From contig JANTFU010000006.1 in assembly GCA_024763295.1 (NCBI GenBank), positions 1-19,096 on the forward strand: 19,096 nt of DNA, read 5' to 3'. The notes below the pieces were generated by a model. The model was not told the origin of the DNA. It saw only the letters and a program-made list of their open reading frames with translations, and did no database searches. This DNA is from Anaerolineales bacterium. Lineage in GTDB: Bacteria > Chloroflexota > Anaerolineae > Anaerolineales > Villigracilaceae. The position numbers were made by a program, and so were the translations under genes. This document shows, piece after piece, positions 7,042-13,980 of this stretch (position 1 is the stretch's first letter; the number at the start of each line of letters is the position of its first letter).

Positions 7042-7836
7042 ATGAGTGAACATGGTTCCACCCCCCGTTATGGTTTTTTGATTGATGCCTCCTTATGCAT
7101 TGATTGTCGCACTTGTATGGTTTCGTGCAGTGTAGAAAATAAAGTTCCTATGGACAACACCCGTATCTGGATTGAAGAAACCGGTGTGACTGGCACTTTT
7201 CCCAATTTAGAACGCTATACCGTTCCCTATCACTGTATGCACTGCAAAGACCCATCTTGTGTTTCGGCGTGTACTGTTGCTGCACTTACGCGGAATGAAG
7301 AAGGCGTTGTCGTCTACGACCCCGACGTCTGCATCGGGTGTCGCTACTGTATGTACGCTTGCCCCTTTGAAGTGCCGAATTACGAGTACGACGAGCGCTT
7401 CCCTGAAGTCATCAAGTGCGATATGTGCTATGACCGTTTGCAAGAAGGACAGCAACCGGCTTGCGCCCAAACTTGTCCGACTGGCGCAATCAAATTTGGC
7501 AATTATGAAGATATGCTGGCTTTAGCCCATAAAATGATTAAAGATAATCCTGGCAAGTATATTGATCATGTCTACGGCGAACATGAAAACGGTGGTACTG
7601 CCACTTTATACATCTCGCCTGTTCCTTTTGAAGAACTCGGATTCCCGCCAGCGGCAAGTATTTCGCCCGCAGTTTCTAACCGCCTCGTTACCGAAGGTAC
7701 GCCTACGGTCGCCGGCGCGGCAGCGGTAGGTTTGACAGGGATTTACCTGACAATTAAACACGCCAAAGAAGAAGCGGAAGAAGAACGTCAGGCTGAAGCA
7801 GCGGAAAAAGCTGAAGCAGCAATGGAGGAGAAATAA
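7042..7836 (+). CDS. 4Fe-4S ferredoxin-type electron-transfer subunit (PsrB/TtrB-like)
   Basis: A 264-aa protein with four cysteine clusters typical of the beta subunit of Mo oxidoreductases: CIDCRTCMVSC (from residue 19), CMHCKDPSCVSAC, CIGCRYCMYACPF, and the split CDMC...CAQTCPTGAI. These should hold four 4Fe-4S clusters that pass electrons between the Mo subunit and the membrane subunit. The first ~190 residues cover this domain; then comes a hydrophobic segment (about residues 222-242, V-A-G-A-A-A-V-G-L-T-G-I-Y-L-T-I), unusual for soluble members, and a Glu/Ala-rich helical tail of about 25 residues. The hydrophobic stretch may anchor the subunit or pack on the NrfD protein. There is no signal peptide, so export would be with the Tat partner. 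GAGAGGG at 7027-7033 is the ribosome site; it lies 3 bases after the Mo subunit gene. Confidence 0.93.
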   Translation: MSEHGSTPRYGFLIDASLCIDCRTCMVSCSVENKVPMDNTRIWIEETGVTGTFPNLERYTVPYHCMHCKDPSCVSACTVAALTRNEEGVVVYDPDVCIGCRYCMYACPFEVPNYEYDERFPEVIKCDMCYDRLQEGQQPACAQTCPTGAIKFGNYEDMLALAHKMIKDNPGKYIDHVYGEHENGGTATLYISPVPFEELGFPPAASISPAVSNRLVTEGTPTVAGAAAVGLTGIYLTIKHAKEEAEEERQAEAAEKAEAAMEEK

Positions 7837-7837
7837 G

Positions 7838-9022
7838 ATGCTCCATAAAATCAAATACGAATTAGAGAGAATGCCAAAATTTGTTTATGTTTTGGCATTG
7901 CTCACAGCTTTTGGGCTTGGGGTTGGTGTCTACCGTTTGTATGCAGGTTTGGCGGTAACGACCAATCTCAGCAAAGCCTATCCCTGGGGACTCTGGATCA
8001 GCTTCGACTTAGCGATGGTCTCTTTGTCTGCCGGAGCCTATACTTTGGCTGCGTTGGTCTACGTTTTTCAATTTGAAGACCTCCACGCCGCTTCCCGTCC
8101 GACCGTCTTGGCAGGGTTTTTAGGCTACAGTTCCGTTCTTGTCATCCTCTTCTTCGACCTGGGACGCTGGGATCACTTCTATAGTGTTTTCATCCACCCC
8201 AATTTCAGCTCTGCGCTGCTGGAAGTCAGTTGGTGTATTGCGGCGTACTCACTCATTCTGATTTACGAGTTTAGTCCCGTTCTGGTTGAGAATAATAAGC
8301 TCAAATGGTTACTTCCCACCATCAAAAAATACACCGTGCCGATTGTCATTGCAGGTGTAACACTCTCTACGATGCATCAATCTTCGTTGGGAACGTTGTA
8401 CGTGATTATGTCCCCTCGCTTGCATGCCCTCTGGCACACGATGTTGCTGCCGGTTTTCTTCCTGATTAGTTCTTATGCTTCAGGGATTTCACTGGTGATT
8501 GTGGGTTCTACCGTTAGCTACTGGCTTTTAGGGCGCAGCATTAAAGAAAAGACCATCGCCAAACTCGCTTGGTTCGTCCCGTGGATTCTGGCATTCTACT
8601 TTGTGTTAAAATTCGGCGAATTGATGATTACCGGTGAGTTAGACTTACTCTTCACTAGCGGACTTTACAGCCTTCTCTTTTGGGCAGAGTTTGTGATTGG
8701 CGGCATCATCCCTATTGCACTTTTGTCGATGAAAAAAATACGGCACGATCGTGTTGGCGTAATGATTGGCGCTTTTTTTGCCCTCGCAGGCGTTGTTCTC
8801 AACCGCTTCGACGTCACTTGGTTTGCGATTAAACCCGTTTTAGGACAAACCTACACCCCGCATTGGATGGAAGTTGCCTTGGTTGTCGGTGTTGCCTCTG
8901 GTGTTCTTTTGGTCTATAGTTTGGTCGCTCACTTCTTCCCCGTATACGAGGAAACAAGCGCTGTGGGCACCCCGAAAACAGAAGCCGCTAAATTCATGGA
9001 AAGTCCTGTTCTTGAACATTAA
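7838..9022 (+). CDS. NrfD/PsrC/HybB family quinone-interacting membrane subunit
   Basis: A 394-aa protein with about ten hydrophobic helices. Family marks include P-W-G-L-W-I-S-F-D early on, and S-T-M-H-Q-S-S-L-G-T-L-Y-V-I near residue 181, which is very close to the HybB/DsrP-type signature; acidic residues in helices (for example E in L-L-E-V-S-W-C) are candidates for proton or quinone handling. These subunits anchor periplasmic Mo/FeS modules and exchange electrons with the quinone pool, with no haem of their own. The start follows the FeS gene stop by one base, with GGAGGAG at 7824-7830 inside the preceding gene as ribosome site. It is the last gene of this transcription unit: a strong hairpin terminator lies 55 bases downstream. 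The relation to HybB/DsrP rather than short PsrC (length ~394) is by resemblance. Confidence 0.92.
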   Translation: MLHKIKYELERMPKFVYVLALLTAFGLGVGVYRLYAGLAVTTNLSKAYPWGLWISFDLAMVSLSAGAYTLAALVYVFQFEDLHAASRPTVLAGFLGYSSVLVILFFDLGRWDHFYSVFIHPNFSSALLEVSWCIAAYSLILIYEFSPVLVENNKLKWLLPTIKKYTVPIVIAGVTLSTMHQSSLGTLYVIMSPRLHALWHTMLLPVFFLISSYASGISLVIVGSTVSYWLLGRSIKEKTIAKLAWFVPWILAFYFVLKFGELMITGELDLLFTSGLYSLLFWAEFVIGGIIPIALLSMKKIRHDRVGVMIGAFFALAGVVLNRFDVTWFAIKPVLGQTYTPHWMEVALVVGVASGVLLVYSLVAHFFPVYEETSAVGTPKTEAAKFMESPVLEH

Positions 9023-9076
9023 ACAGATACAACGCGTCTCTTTTTTGTATCTTTCAAAATAGAAAGCACTCCTTTT

Positions 9077-9109
9077 AAGGGTCTAGGGCATTTCGCTCTA
9101 GACCCTTTT
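9077..9109 (+). terminator. Strong hairpin terminator between NrfD and cytochrome b genes
   Basis: A 13-bp stem with one G-U pair joins AAGGGTCTAGGGC (9077-9089) to GCTCTAGACCCTT (9095-9107) around an ATTTC loop; the 3' arm merges into a short TTTTA tail. The tail is brief, so termination may be partial. It ends only about 9 bases before the next ATG, which is unusual. Confidence 0.75.
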
Positions 9110-9116
9110 AGAACAA

Positions 9117-10136
9117 ATGCGTCCAAATTTCTTCCACCACTTACACCCTCCCACTATTCCGGCGAAACAATCTCGCTGGCGCTATACATTAGGCGCAGGC
9201 GGCATTGCCGTCTTTTTGAGCTTGGTGCTTTTGGTTACGGGCGCGCTCGAAATGTTCTATTACATCCCCACGCAGGCAGAAGCGGCGCAATCCATCCAGA
9301 CCATCAGCTACCTTGTTCCCTTCGGCGGATTGGTGCGCAATCTCCACTTTTGGGCGGCGCAACTATTGCTGATTGTGGTTGCCGTCCACTTGGTACGGGT
9401 CGTTTTTACGGGCGCATATACGCCGCCGCGCCGCTTCAATTATTTGCTCGGTTTGGCGCTCTTTATTCTCTCTATTTTGCTCGATTTTACGGGCTACATC
9501 TTGCGCTGGGATCAGGGCATCCAGTGGGCGTTGGTCGTTGGTACCAACTTGCTCAAGACCATCCCTTGGATCGGGGAGAGCCTCTATCGCTTGCTCATCG
9601 GCGGTGCAGAGCTTGGAGATGCGACCCTGATCCGCTTTTATGCTTGGCATATTGTTGGATTGATCTTGCTCGCCAGCATTTTAGGGATTTGGCATCTCTT
9701 CCGTGTGCGACGGGACGGTGGCGTAGCGCTCCCGCCCCCAAACTTGCGAGCAGACCACGAGCGGATTTCTCGCTTCGAGTTGGTGCGCCGTGAAGTCTTG
9801 GCAATGATTTTTGTCTCCGCTGCCCTCTTATTGCTCGCCGCTTTTGTCCCCGCCCCGATTGCCCCGCCCATCACCGAACTGACTGCCATCTCCGGCGATG
9901 TGCGTGCGCCTTGGTTCTTCCTCTGGGTGCAAGAAATGCTCAAATGGGGAGATCCATTTTTCTGGGGCATCCTTGTCCCGCTCTTTATGCTGGTTCTCCT
10001 CGCTATTATTCCTTATTTTTTCCCGCAGCCAGCCGAGCACGAAATCGGAAGCTGGTTTCCCAAATCAAATCGGTTGGCGCAGATAGTCGTCGCCGTGTTG
10101 GCAAGCGCTGTGCTTGTGTTGACACTTATCGAATGA
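9117..10136 (+). CDS. Cytochrome b of a bc/b6f-type complex (PetB-PetD fusion)
   Basis: A 339-aa membrane protein with about seven helices. The N-terminal half is b6-like: haem-binding His pairs His77/His91 (HX13H) in L-H-F-W-A-A-Q and V-H-L-V-R, and His178/His193 (HX14H) in A-W-H-I-V and I-W-H-L-F; the HX14H spacing is the b6 type. The C-terminal three helices correspond to subunit IV. At the position of the conserved PEWY quinol-site motif it reads A-P-W-F-F-L-W-V-Q-E, so the usual Glu is missing, as seen in some divergent bacterial homologues. It should oxidise quinol with the Rieske protein two genes downstream and pass electrons to the nonaheme cytochrome. There is no Shine-Dalgarno sequence: the ATG lies right behind the terminator hairpin, and no better in-frame start exists. 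Confidence 0.92.
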   Translation: MRPNFFHHLHPPTIPAKQSRWRYTLGAGGIAVFLSLVLLVTGALEMFYYIPTQAEAAQSIQTISYLVPFGGLVRNLHFWAAQLLLIVVAVHLVRVVFTGAYTPPRRFNYLLGLALFILSILLDFTGYILRWDQGIQWALVVGTNLLKTIPWIGESLYRLLIGGAELGDATLIRFYAWHIVGLILLASILGIWHLFRVRRDGGVALPPPNLRADHERISRFELVRREVLAMIFVSAALLLLAAFVPAPIAPPITELTAISGDVRAPWFFLWVQEMLKWGDPFFWGILVPLFMLVLLAIIPYFFPQPAEHEIGSWFPKSNRLAQIVVAVLASAVLVLTLIE

Positions 10137-10162
10137 TGAAGATGAATGGATTTCCCACCATG

Positions 10163-10211
10163 TTGCGTGTTGCGTGTTACATAATGCACTTACGCACCAC
10201 GCAACACGCAA
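10163..10211. repeat. 14-bp perfect inverted repeat between cytochrome b and nonaheme cytochrome genes
   Basis: TTGCGTGTTGCGTG (10163-10176) and CACGCAACACGCAA (10198-10211) form a stem extensible by two pairs, with a 21-base loop. Each arm is itself a tandem of a GCGTGTT/GCGTATT-like heptamer, and further TACGCA copies lie just inside and outside. It fills the 99-bp gap inside the operon. No T run follows, so it is not a standard terminator; it may be a dispersed repeat or an mRNA-stabilising hairpin. Confidence 0.7.
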
Positions 10212-10235
10212 TACGCATTTTGGGGCGAAGCAACT

Positions 10236-11474
10236 ATGTCTAAACCCTCCCTCTTCGCTTCAGGCATCCTGCTCACCATCATCGCTTTTCTCTGGTGGCA
10301 GGATTCTCGCCGCCCGCAGCCGATTCCCCTCACCCCAACGCTCACAGGCGAGACCGAATACTGCCTCACCTGCCACAACGATTTGGCGGAAATCAGCCCC
10401 TCGCACCCCGTTGAAACCTTTGGCTGTGTCATCTGTCACGGCGGGGAGCGCCTCGCCCTCGATGCCGATTTAGCGCACAGCAGTATGAGAGGCGGGGGGA
10501 ACCCATCCGATCTATCGGTGGCAGAAGAGTCGTGTGGCGGAACCAACTGTCATTCCGGGAGCGAAGCGGATGAACGCAACCACATCCAGCGCGTGATGAC
10601 TAGCGTTCAATCCACATATGCGGGCGCAATCGCCAACATCCGCTATAGTTTTGGCGCACAACCCAGCCTGACGCCGCTGCTGGGCGCTATCGCCGTGCAG
10701 GATAGCAGTTTACCCTCCGCAACCGGCATTTCGGGTTTGGCTGCCTTTGTGCCGGAGCACGAAGAGAACCCCATGTTGCAAAGTTTTGGCGAAAATTGTC
10801 TGCTTTGCCACCTGAGCGCGACCCCGCTAGAAGGCGCAGCTTATGCCCGCGAGACGGGCTGCGCCGCCTGCCATACGCCCGATGTGCAATCTTTTGCGTC
10901 TGGCGAAGTTCATCAGCTGACGACTGCCATCCCGTACACGCAGTGCAACACTTGCCATAATCGCGGCAACTACAATCTGCGCAGCATGAGTTTTGATGAG
11001 CGCAGCGATGCGCCAAGCGACCGCCTGCACGATTATTACCAGCCGATTGCGCAATTTACGCAGTGCGAGTACACGCTCGATTGCATCGACTGCCACACAC
11101 GCAGCGAAGCCATGGGCGACGGCGATATTCATCCCGATCAGGCGAGTATGCAGTATGTACAGTGCAAAACCTGCCACGGCACGCTAACTAAGTTGCCGCT
11201 TACCAAAACCTTGACAGACCCGAACGACATCGCATTTCGACTGGCGCAACTCAATCCGGTTGTAGATTTACAAGTAGGCGATACGATTTTGATGACGGAA
11301 AAAGGCGAACCCTTATGGAATACGCGTGTACTGGCGGATGGCAGCTACGAACTGATCGGCAAAGCCACGCGGCAGCGCTTCACGTTTCGACCTGTGCTGG
11401 GTTCCGGCTGTGAACAGAATCCCGAGGAGCAAGAATCGAGCGCCTGCCACGAGTGCCACGCAGTGGAGCATTAA
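10236..11474 (+). CDS. Nonaheme-type multiheme cytochrome c
   Basis: A 412-aa protein with an N-terminal hydrophobic helix (about residues 5-23, F-A-S-G-I-L-L-T-I-I-A-F-L-W-W) that acts as signal or anchor. Haem motifs in order: CLTCH, CVICH, a CX4CH variant (CGGTNCH), CLLCH, CAACH, CNTCH, CIDCH, CKTCH and CHECH, i.e. eight CXXCH plus one CX4CH, so up to nine haems. Many additional His are available as distal ligands. The protein is exported, probably tethered to the outer face of the membrane, and sits between cytochrome b and Rieske genes, so it should replace cytochrome c1/f as acceptor of the Rieske protein or wire the complex to outside partners. The family resembles octahaem/tetrathionate-reductase-type and other multihaem proteins but I cannot assign a name. 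There is no strong ribosome site (GGGGCGAAG at 10222-10230). Confidence 0.88.
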   Translation: MSKPSLFASGILLTIIAFLWWQDSRRPQPIPLTPTLTGETEYCLTCHNDLAEISPSHPVETFGCVICHGGERLALDADLAHSSMRGGGNPSDLSVAEESCGGTNCHSGSEADERNHIQRVMTSVQSTYAGAIANIRYSFGAQPSLTPLLGAIAVQDSSLPSATGISGLAAFVPEHEENPMLQSFGENCLLCHLSATPLEGAAYARETGCAACHTPDVQSFASGEVHQLTTAIPYTQCNTCHNRGNYNLRSMSFDERSDAPSDRLHDYYQPIAQFTQCEYTLDCIDCHTRSEAMGDGDIHPDQASMQYVQCKTCHGTLTKLPLTKTLTDPNDIAFRLAQLNPVVDLQVGDTILMTEKGEPLWNTRVLADGSYELIGKATRQRFTFRPVLGSGCEQNPEEQESSACHECHAVEH

Positions 11475-11891
11475 ATGGATATATTTTCTCGCCGAGACTT
11501 TTTGAAACTGACTAACCGCGCCTTGCTAACCTTGAGCGGTTTACTGGGGTTGGGCGGCTTGCTCCGTTTTTTGGGTTATCAGGGCGAAGAAGCGCCCGCT
11601 ACAGAGTTTGATGTCGGTTTAAGCGAAAATTACCCGCTCAACTCGACAACCATTCTGCCCGATGTGCCTGCCGTGCTAGAGCATACCGCTGCCGGTTTCT
11701 CGGCAATGAGCCTGACCTGCACCCACCTCGGCTGCACCGTTGAACAGGATGGCGAAGGCTATCTTTGCCCTTGTCATGGTTCACGCTATGACAGCGATGG
11801 GCAAGTGGAACATGGTCCCGCCACCGAGCCGCTGCCGCCCTTAAAGGTTGAGCTAGAGGCTGACGGTGAACTGAAAGTATCTCTATCGTGA
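11475..11891 (+). CDS. Rieske [2Fe-2S] iron-sulfur protein
   Basis: A 138-aa Rieske protein that starts directly after the TAA of the nonaheme gene. The N-terminus has a twin-arginine motif SRRDFLK (residues 5-11) followed by a hydrophobic helix (about 17-34) that probably stays as a membrane anchor. The cluster motifs are C-T-H-L-G-C (around residue 80) and C-P-C-H-G-S (around residue 97), giving two Cys and two His ligands to the 2Fe-2S cluster plus the bridging disulfide Cys pair. The length is short but complete for the b6f-type. With cytochrome b it forms the quinol oxidising core. The three-gene unit cytochrome b/nonaheme c/Rieske ends here. Confidence 0.94.
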   Translation: MDIFSRRDFLKLTNRALLTLSGLLGLGGLLRFLGYQGEEAPATEFDVGLSENYPLNSTTILPDVPAVLEHTAAGFSAMSLTCTHLGCTVEQDGEGYLCPCHGSRYDSDGQVEHGPATEPLPPLKVELEADGELKVSLS

Positions 11892-11973
11892 TGCGATTTT
11901 CGCCGTATTCGGTCATTTGGCGGTTATACATTCATCTTTAAGTATCTTTAGTCATCACCCAAAGGAACAGTTC

Positions 11974-12654
11974 ATGTTAGAAGCGAAGAATAATGAACTC
12001 GAAGCAATCGCAGAATCTCCTTATCACGCCGATTCTGAACTTAAGCAACAAAAAACGCTTGAAGAGCAGGAAGACTGTATTCATGTTGGCGCTCGTGTGC
12101 GCGCGTTGCGTATCGAACGCGGCATGACAATCCGCGCTTTGGCGAAAAAGTGCCAGATCAGTACCAATACATTAAGCCTGATTGAGAACGAAAAGACCTA
12201 TCCTAACGTGCAAACTTTGCAGTTGCTTGCGCGCGGTCTACAGATTCATATTAGCGCCTTCTTTGTTTGCGAAGAACCTGAACAAAGTGTGGTTTACCAA
12301 AAAAGCGGCAGGCGCTTGGTCACTCGTTTTGCCAATGGCGAATTGGAAAACCTGGGGGATGGTTTGCCGCACCTTGGGGCAGAACCGATTTTGGTTACAC
12401 TTCAGCATAGCCAGCATATCCCCAAAGATGTTGCCCATGCCGGACGTGAGTTTGTTTACTGTCTGGACGGTCAGGTAACCTGTGTCATTGATGGAAAAAA
12501 GTACAAACTTTCCACAGGCGATAGTCTACTTTTTGATGCCAGCCTTCCCCACCACTGGGAAAATATACGGACAGACCCTTCAAGATTATTGGTTTTATTT
12601 TGTGCTATGGACACACAAGATACACCGATGGAGAAACACCTCGGTCATTTCTAA
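11974..12654 (+). CDS. XRE-family transcriptional regulator with cupin domain
   Basis: A 226-aa regulator. I choose 11974 as start because AAAGGAA at 11961-11967 is well placed; an in-frame ATG at 11917 would add 19 residues without a ribosome site. The helix-turn-helix lies at about residues 37-95 (V-R-A-L-R-I-E-R-G-M-T-I-R-A-L-A-K-K-C then N-T-L-S-L-I-E-N). A cupin_2 barrel fills the C-terminal half (A-G-R-E-F-V-Y-C-L-D-G-Q-V and G-D-S-L-L-F-D-A-S-L-P-H-H-W-E-N), a likely small-molecule sensor. Regulators of this architecture control small-molecule metabolism, often as repressors of neighbouring genes. It follows the respiratory genes in the same orientation, separated by 82 bases with its own ribosome site, and may control them or the FmdE gene downstream; no operator is proven. 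Confidence 0.9.
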   Translation: MLEAKNNELEAIAESPYHADSELKQQKTLEEQEDCIHVGARVRALRIERGMTIRALAKKCQISTNTLSLIENEKTYPNVQTLQLLARGLQIHISAFFVCEEPEQSVVYQKSGRRLVTRFANGELENLGDGLPHLGAEPILVTLQHSQHIPKDVAHAGREFVYCLDGQVTCVIDGKKYKLSTGDSLLFDASLPHHWENIRTDPSRLLVLFCAMDTQDTPMEKHLGHF

Positions 12655-12716
12655 CCTTTTCCCTCAACTCTCTCCGAGCTTAGCTGCCTAAAAGTACAAC
12701 TCACGGTAACTCAGCC

Positions 12717-12798
12717 GCGTCATATTTGTAGACGCCCGGGCAAAATGGAAACAGCTTGCCCCCCCGTATTTGGAAAGGAGACTCAGAATCGCCCGAGT
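12717..12798 (+). other. Structured RNA leader candidate upstream of a terminator and the FmdE gene
   Basis: Consecutive hairpins lie in the gap: GCGTC/GACGC (12717-12721 with 12731-12735), GGGCAA/TTGCCC (12738-12743 with 12756-12761) and ACTC/GAGT (12781-12784 with 12795-12798), immediately before a terminator at 12801. GAGACT at 12778-12783 could pair with the 3' arm of that terminator (AGTCTC, 12826-12831), an antiterminator-like alternative. The arrangement resembles a riboswitch or attenuator, but I can match no known class; it may instead be the 3' end of the regulator transcript. The 312-bp gap 12655-12966 contains no credible ORF. Confidence 0.4.
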
Positions 12799-12800
12799 AG

Positions 12801-12841
12801 CGAGACTGTCTCTTTTTCATAAGATAGTCTCGTTTTATTTT
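12801..12841 (+). terminator. Intrinsic terminator between XRE-cupin and FmdE genes
   Basis: CGAGACTGTCT (12801-12811) pairs with AGATAGTCTCG (12822-12832) over 11 bp (one G-U), with a 10-base loop and a TTTTATTTT tail (12833-12841). It lies about 150 bases after the regulator gene and 125 before the FmdE gene. Confidence 0.85.
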
Positions 12842-12852
12842 GGAGAATATAA

Positions 12853-12966
12853 TAGACTTCTTGCAAAAGTCTGTTTTTCTCCTGCTCCCAGCGCCGTCCT
12901 CGGCGCGGGTTTCTCGCAAATATCGCCGCCGTGGACGGCGGCTAGAGCACTTATGCAAGAGGTCTA
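12853..12966 (+). mobile_element. MITE-like element abutting the FmdE start
   Basis: The ends are imperfect terminal inverted repeats: TAGACTTCTTGCAAAAGTCT at 12853-12872, and the reverse complement of the right end (12946-12966) reads TAGACCTCTTGCATAAGTGC. Ends beginning AGACCTCTTGCA are the kind carried by transposase-bearing elements. Inside are two GC-rich hairpins (GCGCCG-TCCT-CGGCGC at 12891-12906 and GCCGCCG-TGGA-CGGCGGC around 12926-12943). It has no coding capacity, about 114 bp. Its right end touches the FmdE start codon and supplies AAGAGG (12957-12962) as the only ribosome-site-like sequence. Confidence 0.6.
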
Positions 12967-13605
12967 ATGAACATTCAACCTTTACTTGAAAAATCCGCTT
13001 CAGATCATAGTCATTTATGCCCTCGCCAAATTCTCGGCGTACGGCTGGGACTTTTGGGGATGCAAGTGCTGGGCACTGGCAAAAACACTAGCAAAAAAAC
13101 TTTATTGGTAATAGTCGAAAGTGATGGCTGCTTTGCGGATGGCGTAATCGCCGCCACCGATTGCACGGTTGGACATCGTACCTTGCGTGTAGAAGATTAC
13201 GGAAAAACCGCTGCCACTTTTGTGAATACCGTTAGCGGGCAGGCGATACGCGTCACGCCCGCACTTGATATACGCCAAAAGGCTTATGCTTATGCCCCTG
13301 ACGAACCACGCCACTACTTCGCGCAGATGAGTGCTTATCAGATCATGCCCGATGAAGAGATGTTTACCGTTCAAAACGTGATTCTGAACACACCCGTCGC
13401 CGATATTATCTCTCGTCCGGCTGTGCGCGCTAACTGTAGCGTCTGTGGCGAAGAAATCATTAATGAACGCGAAATATATCTTAATGGCTCGCTGCTTTGC
13501 CGGACTTGCGCCGGACAATCCTATTATCAGACTCAAAGCTCTGATGCCCAATTTAAGCCTGCTTTCGCAGATAGCTTTCCTGCTGAAGTAATTTCCCCAA
13601 AATGA
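12967..13605 (+). CDS. FmdE family protein with C-terminal zinc-ribbon
   Basis: A 212-aa protein. The N-terminal ~140 residues are FmdE domain: H-S-H-L-C-P-R-Q-I-L-G-V-R-L-G (from about residue 14) and D-G-C-F-A-D-G-V-I-A-A-T-D-C-T-V-G-H-R-T-L (residues 53-73) carry the conserved His and Cys residues. The C-terminal region has a zinc-ribbon/TraR-like finger, C-S-V-C-G-E-E...L-C-R-T-C-A-G (about 156-180). FmdE was named from the tungsten/molybdenum formylmethanofuran dehydrogenase operon, although its function is not firmly established; relatives occur near molybdoenzyme and metal-related genes, so a role in the Mo enzyme system upstream is an attractive inference. The start is next to the MITE-like element, with AAGAGG only 4 bases upstream of the ATG. 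Confidence 0.85.
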   Translation: MNIQPLLEKSASDHSHLCPRQILGVRLGLLGMQVLGTGKNTSKKTLLVIVESDGCFADGVIAATDCTVGHRTLRVEDYGKTAATFVNTVSGQAIRVTPALDIRQKAYAYAPDEPRHYFAQMSAYQIMPDEEMFTVQNVILNTPVADIISRPAVRANCSVCGEEIINEREIYLNGSLLCRTCAGQSYYQTQSSDAQFKPAFADSFPAEVISPK

Positions 13606-13681
13606 GACTGCCACATCACGAGTGTATAGTTCCTCGCGGTATTACAGCTATAGCGCCTGATTGCCCGACAATCCTCAAAAC

Positions 13682-13715
13682 TTCACCACAGAGTTCACAG
13701 AGAACACGGAGAAAG
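13682..13715 (+). repeat. Dispersed CACAGAG-type repeat, forward copy
   Basis: The segment TTCACCACAGAG...ACGGAGAAAG belongs to a widely dispersed intergenic repeat type seen in many bacterial genomes. A diverged copy lies in the opposite orientation at 13981-14014. Confidence 0.5.
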
Positions 13716-13793
13716 TTTAAAAAGAGAGAAAAAGCGAGAAAAGCATGAGAATTTGAAGCCTTTTTGGGCATTTCGTCTTTTCTCTCCTTTTTC

Positions 13794-13915
13794 GTAACTA
13801 CCTACGTCATTGCGAACCCCGATGCTTTTCGGGGGAAGCAATCCCCTAACTGTGCGGGAGACCGCTTCGCAAAAAGATGCTCGCGGTGACATGAATTGTA
13901 TGGGTAGGTAGTTAC
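13794..13915 (+). mobile_element. 122-bp MITE copy A
   Basis: Perfect 12-bp terminal inverted repeats GTAACTACCTAC (13794-13805) and GTAGGTAGTTAC (13904-13915). The interior (GTCATTGCGAAC...GCTTTTCGG...GCAATCCCC...GGGAGACCGC...CTCGCGGTGAC) is nearly identical to the reverse complement of the copy at 15879-16002. The flanks (cctttttc / taaaaaaa) show no target-site duplication. It is non-coding and would need a transposase in trans. Confidence 0.85.
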
Positions 13916-13980
13916 TAAAAAAACAAGAAAGATGACATTTCTGCCCAGTCTTGCCCATTTGGGTTGACACTCTCTTCCTT

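Noticed and set aside
12717..12798. Cobalamin or Moco riboswitch upstream of FmdE
   Set aside because: Some stretches (AAAATGG...GCTTGCCCCC, GGAAAGGAG) faintly recall cobalamin-type motifs, but the diagnostic boxes (CCGCAACTGT-like and AGCCAGGAGACCTGCC-like) are not present, and I cannot match the Moco consensus reliably.
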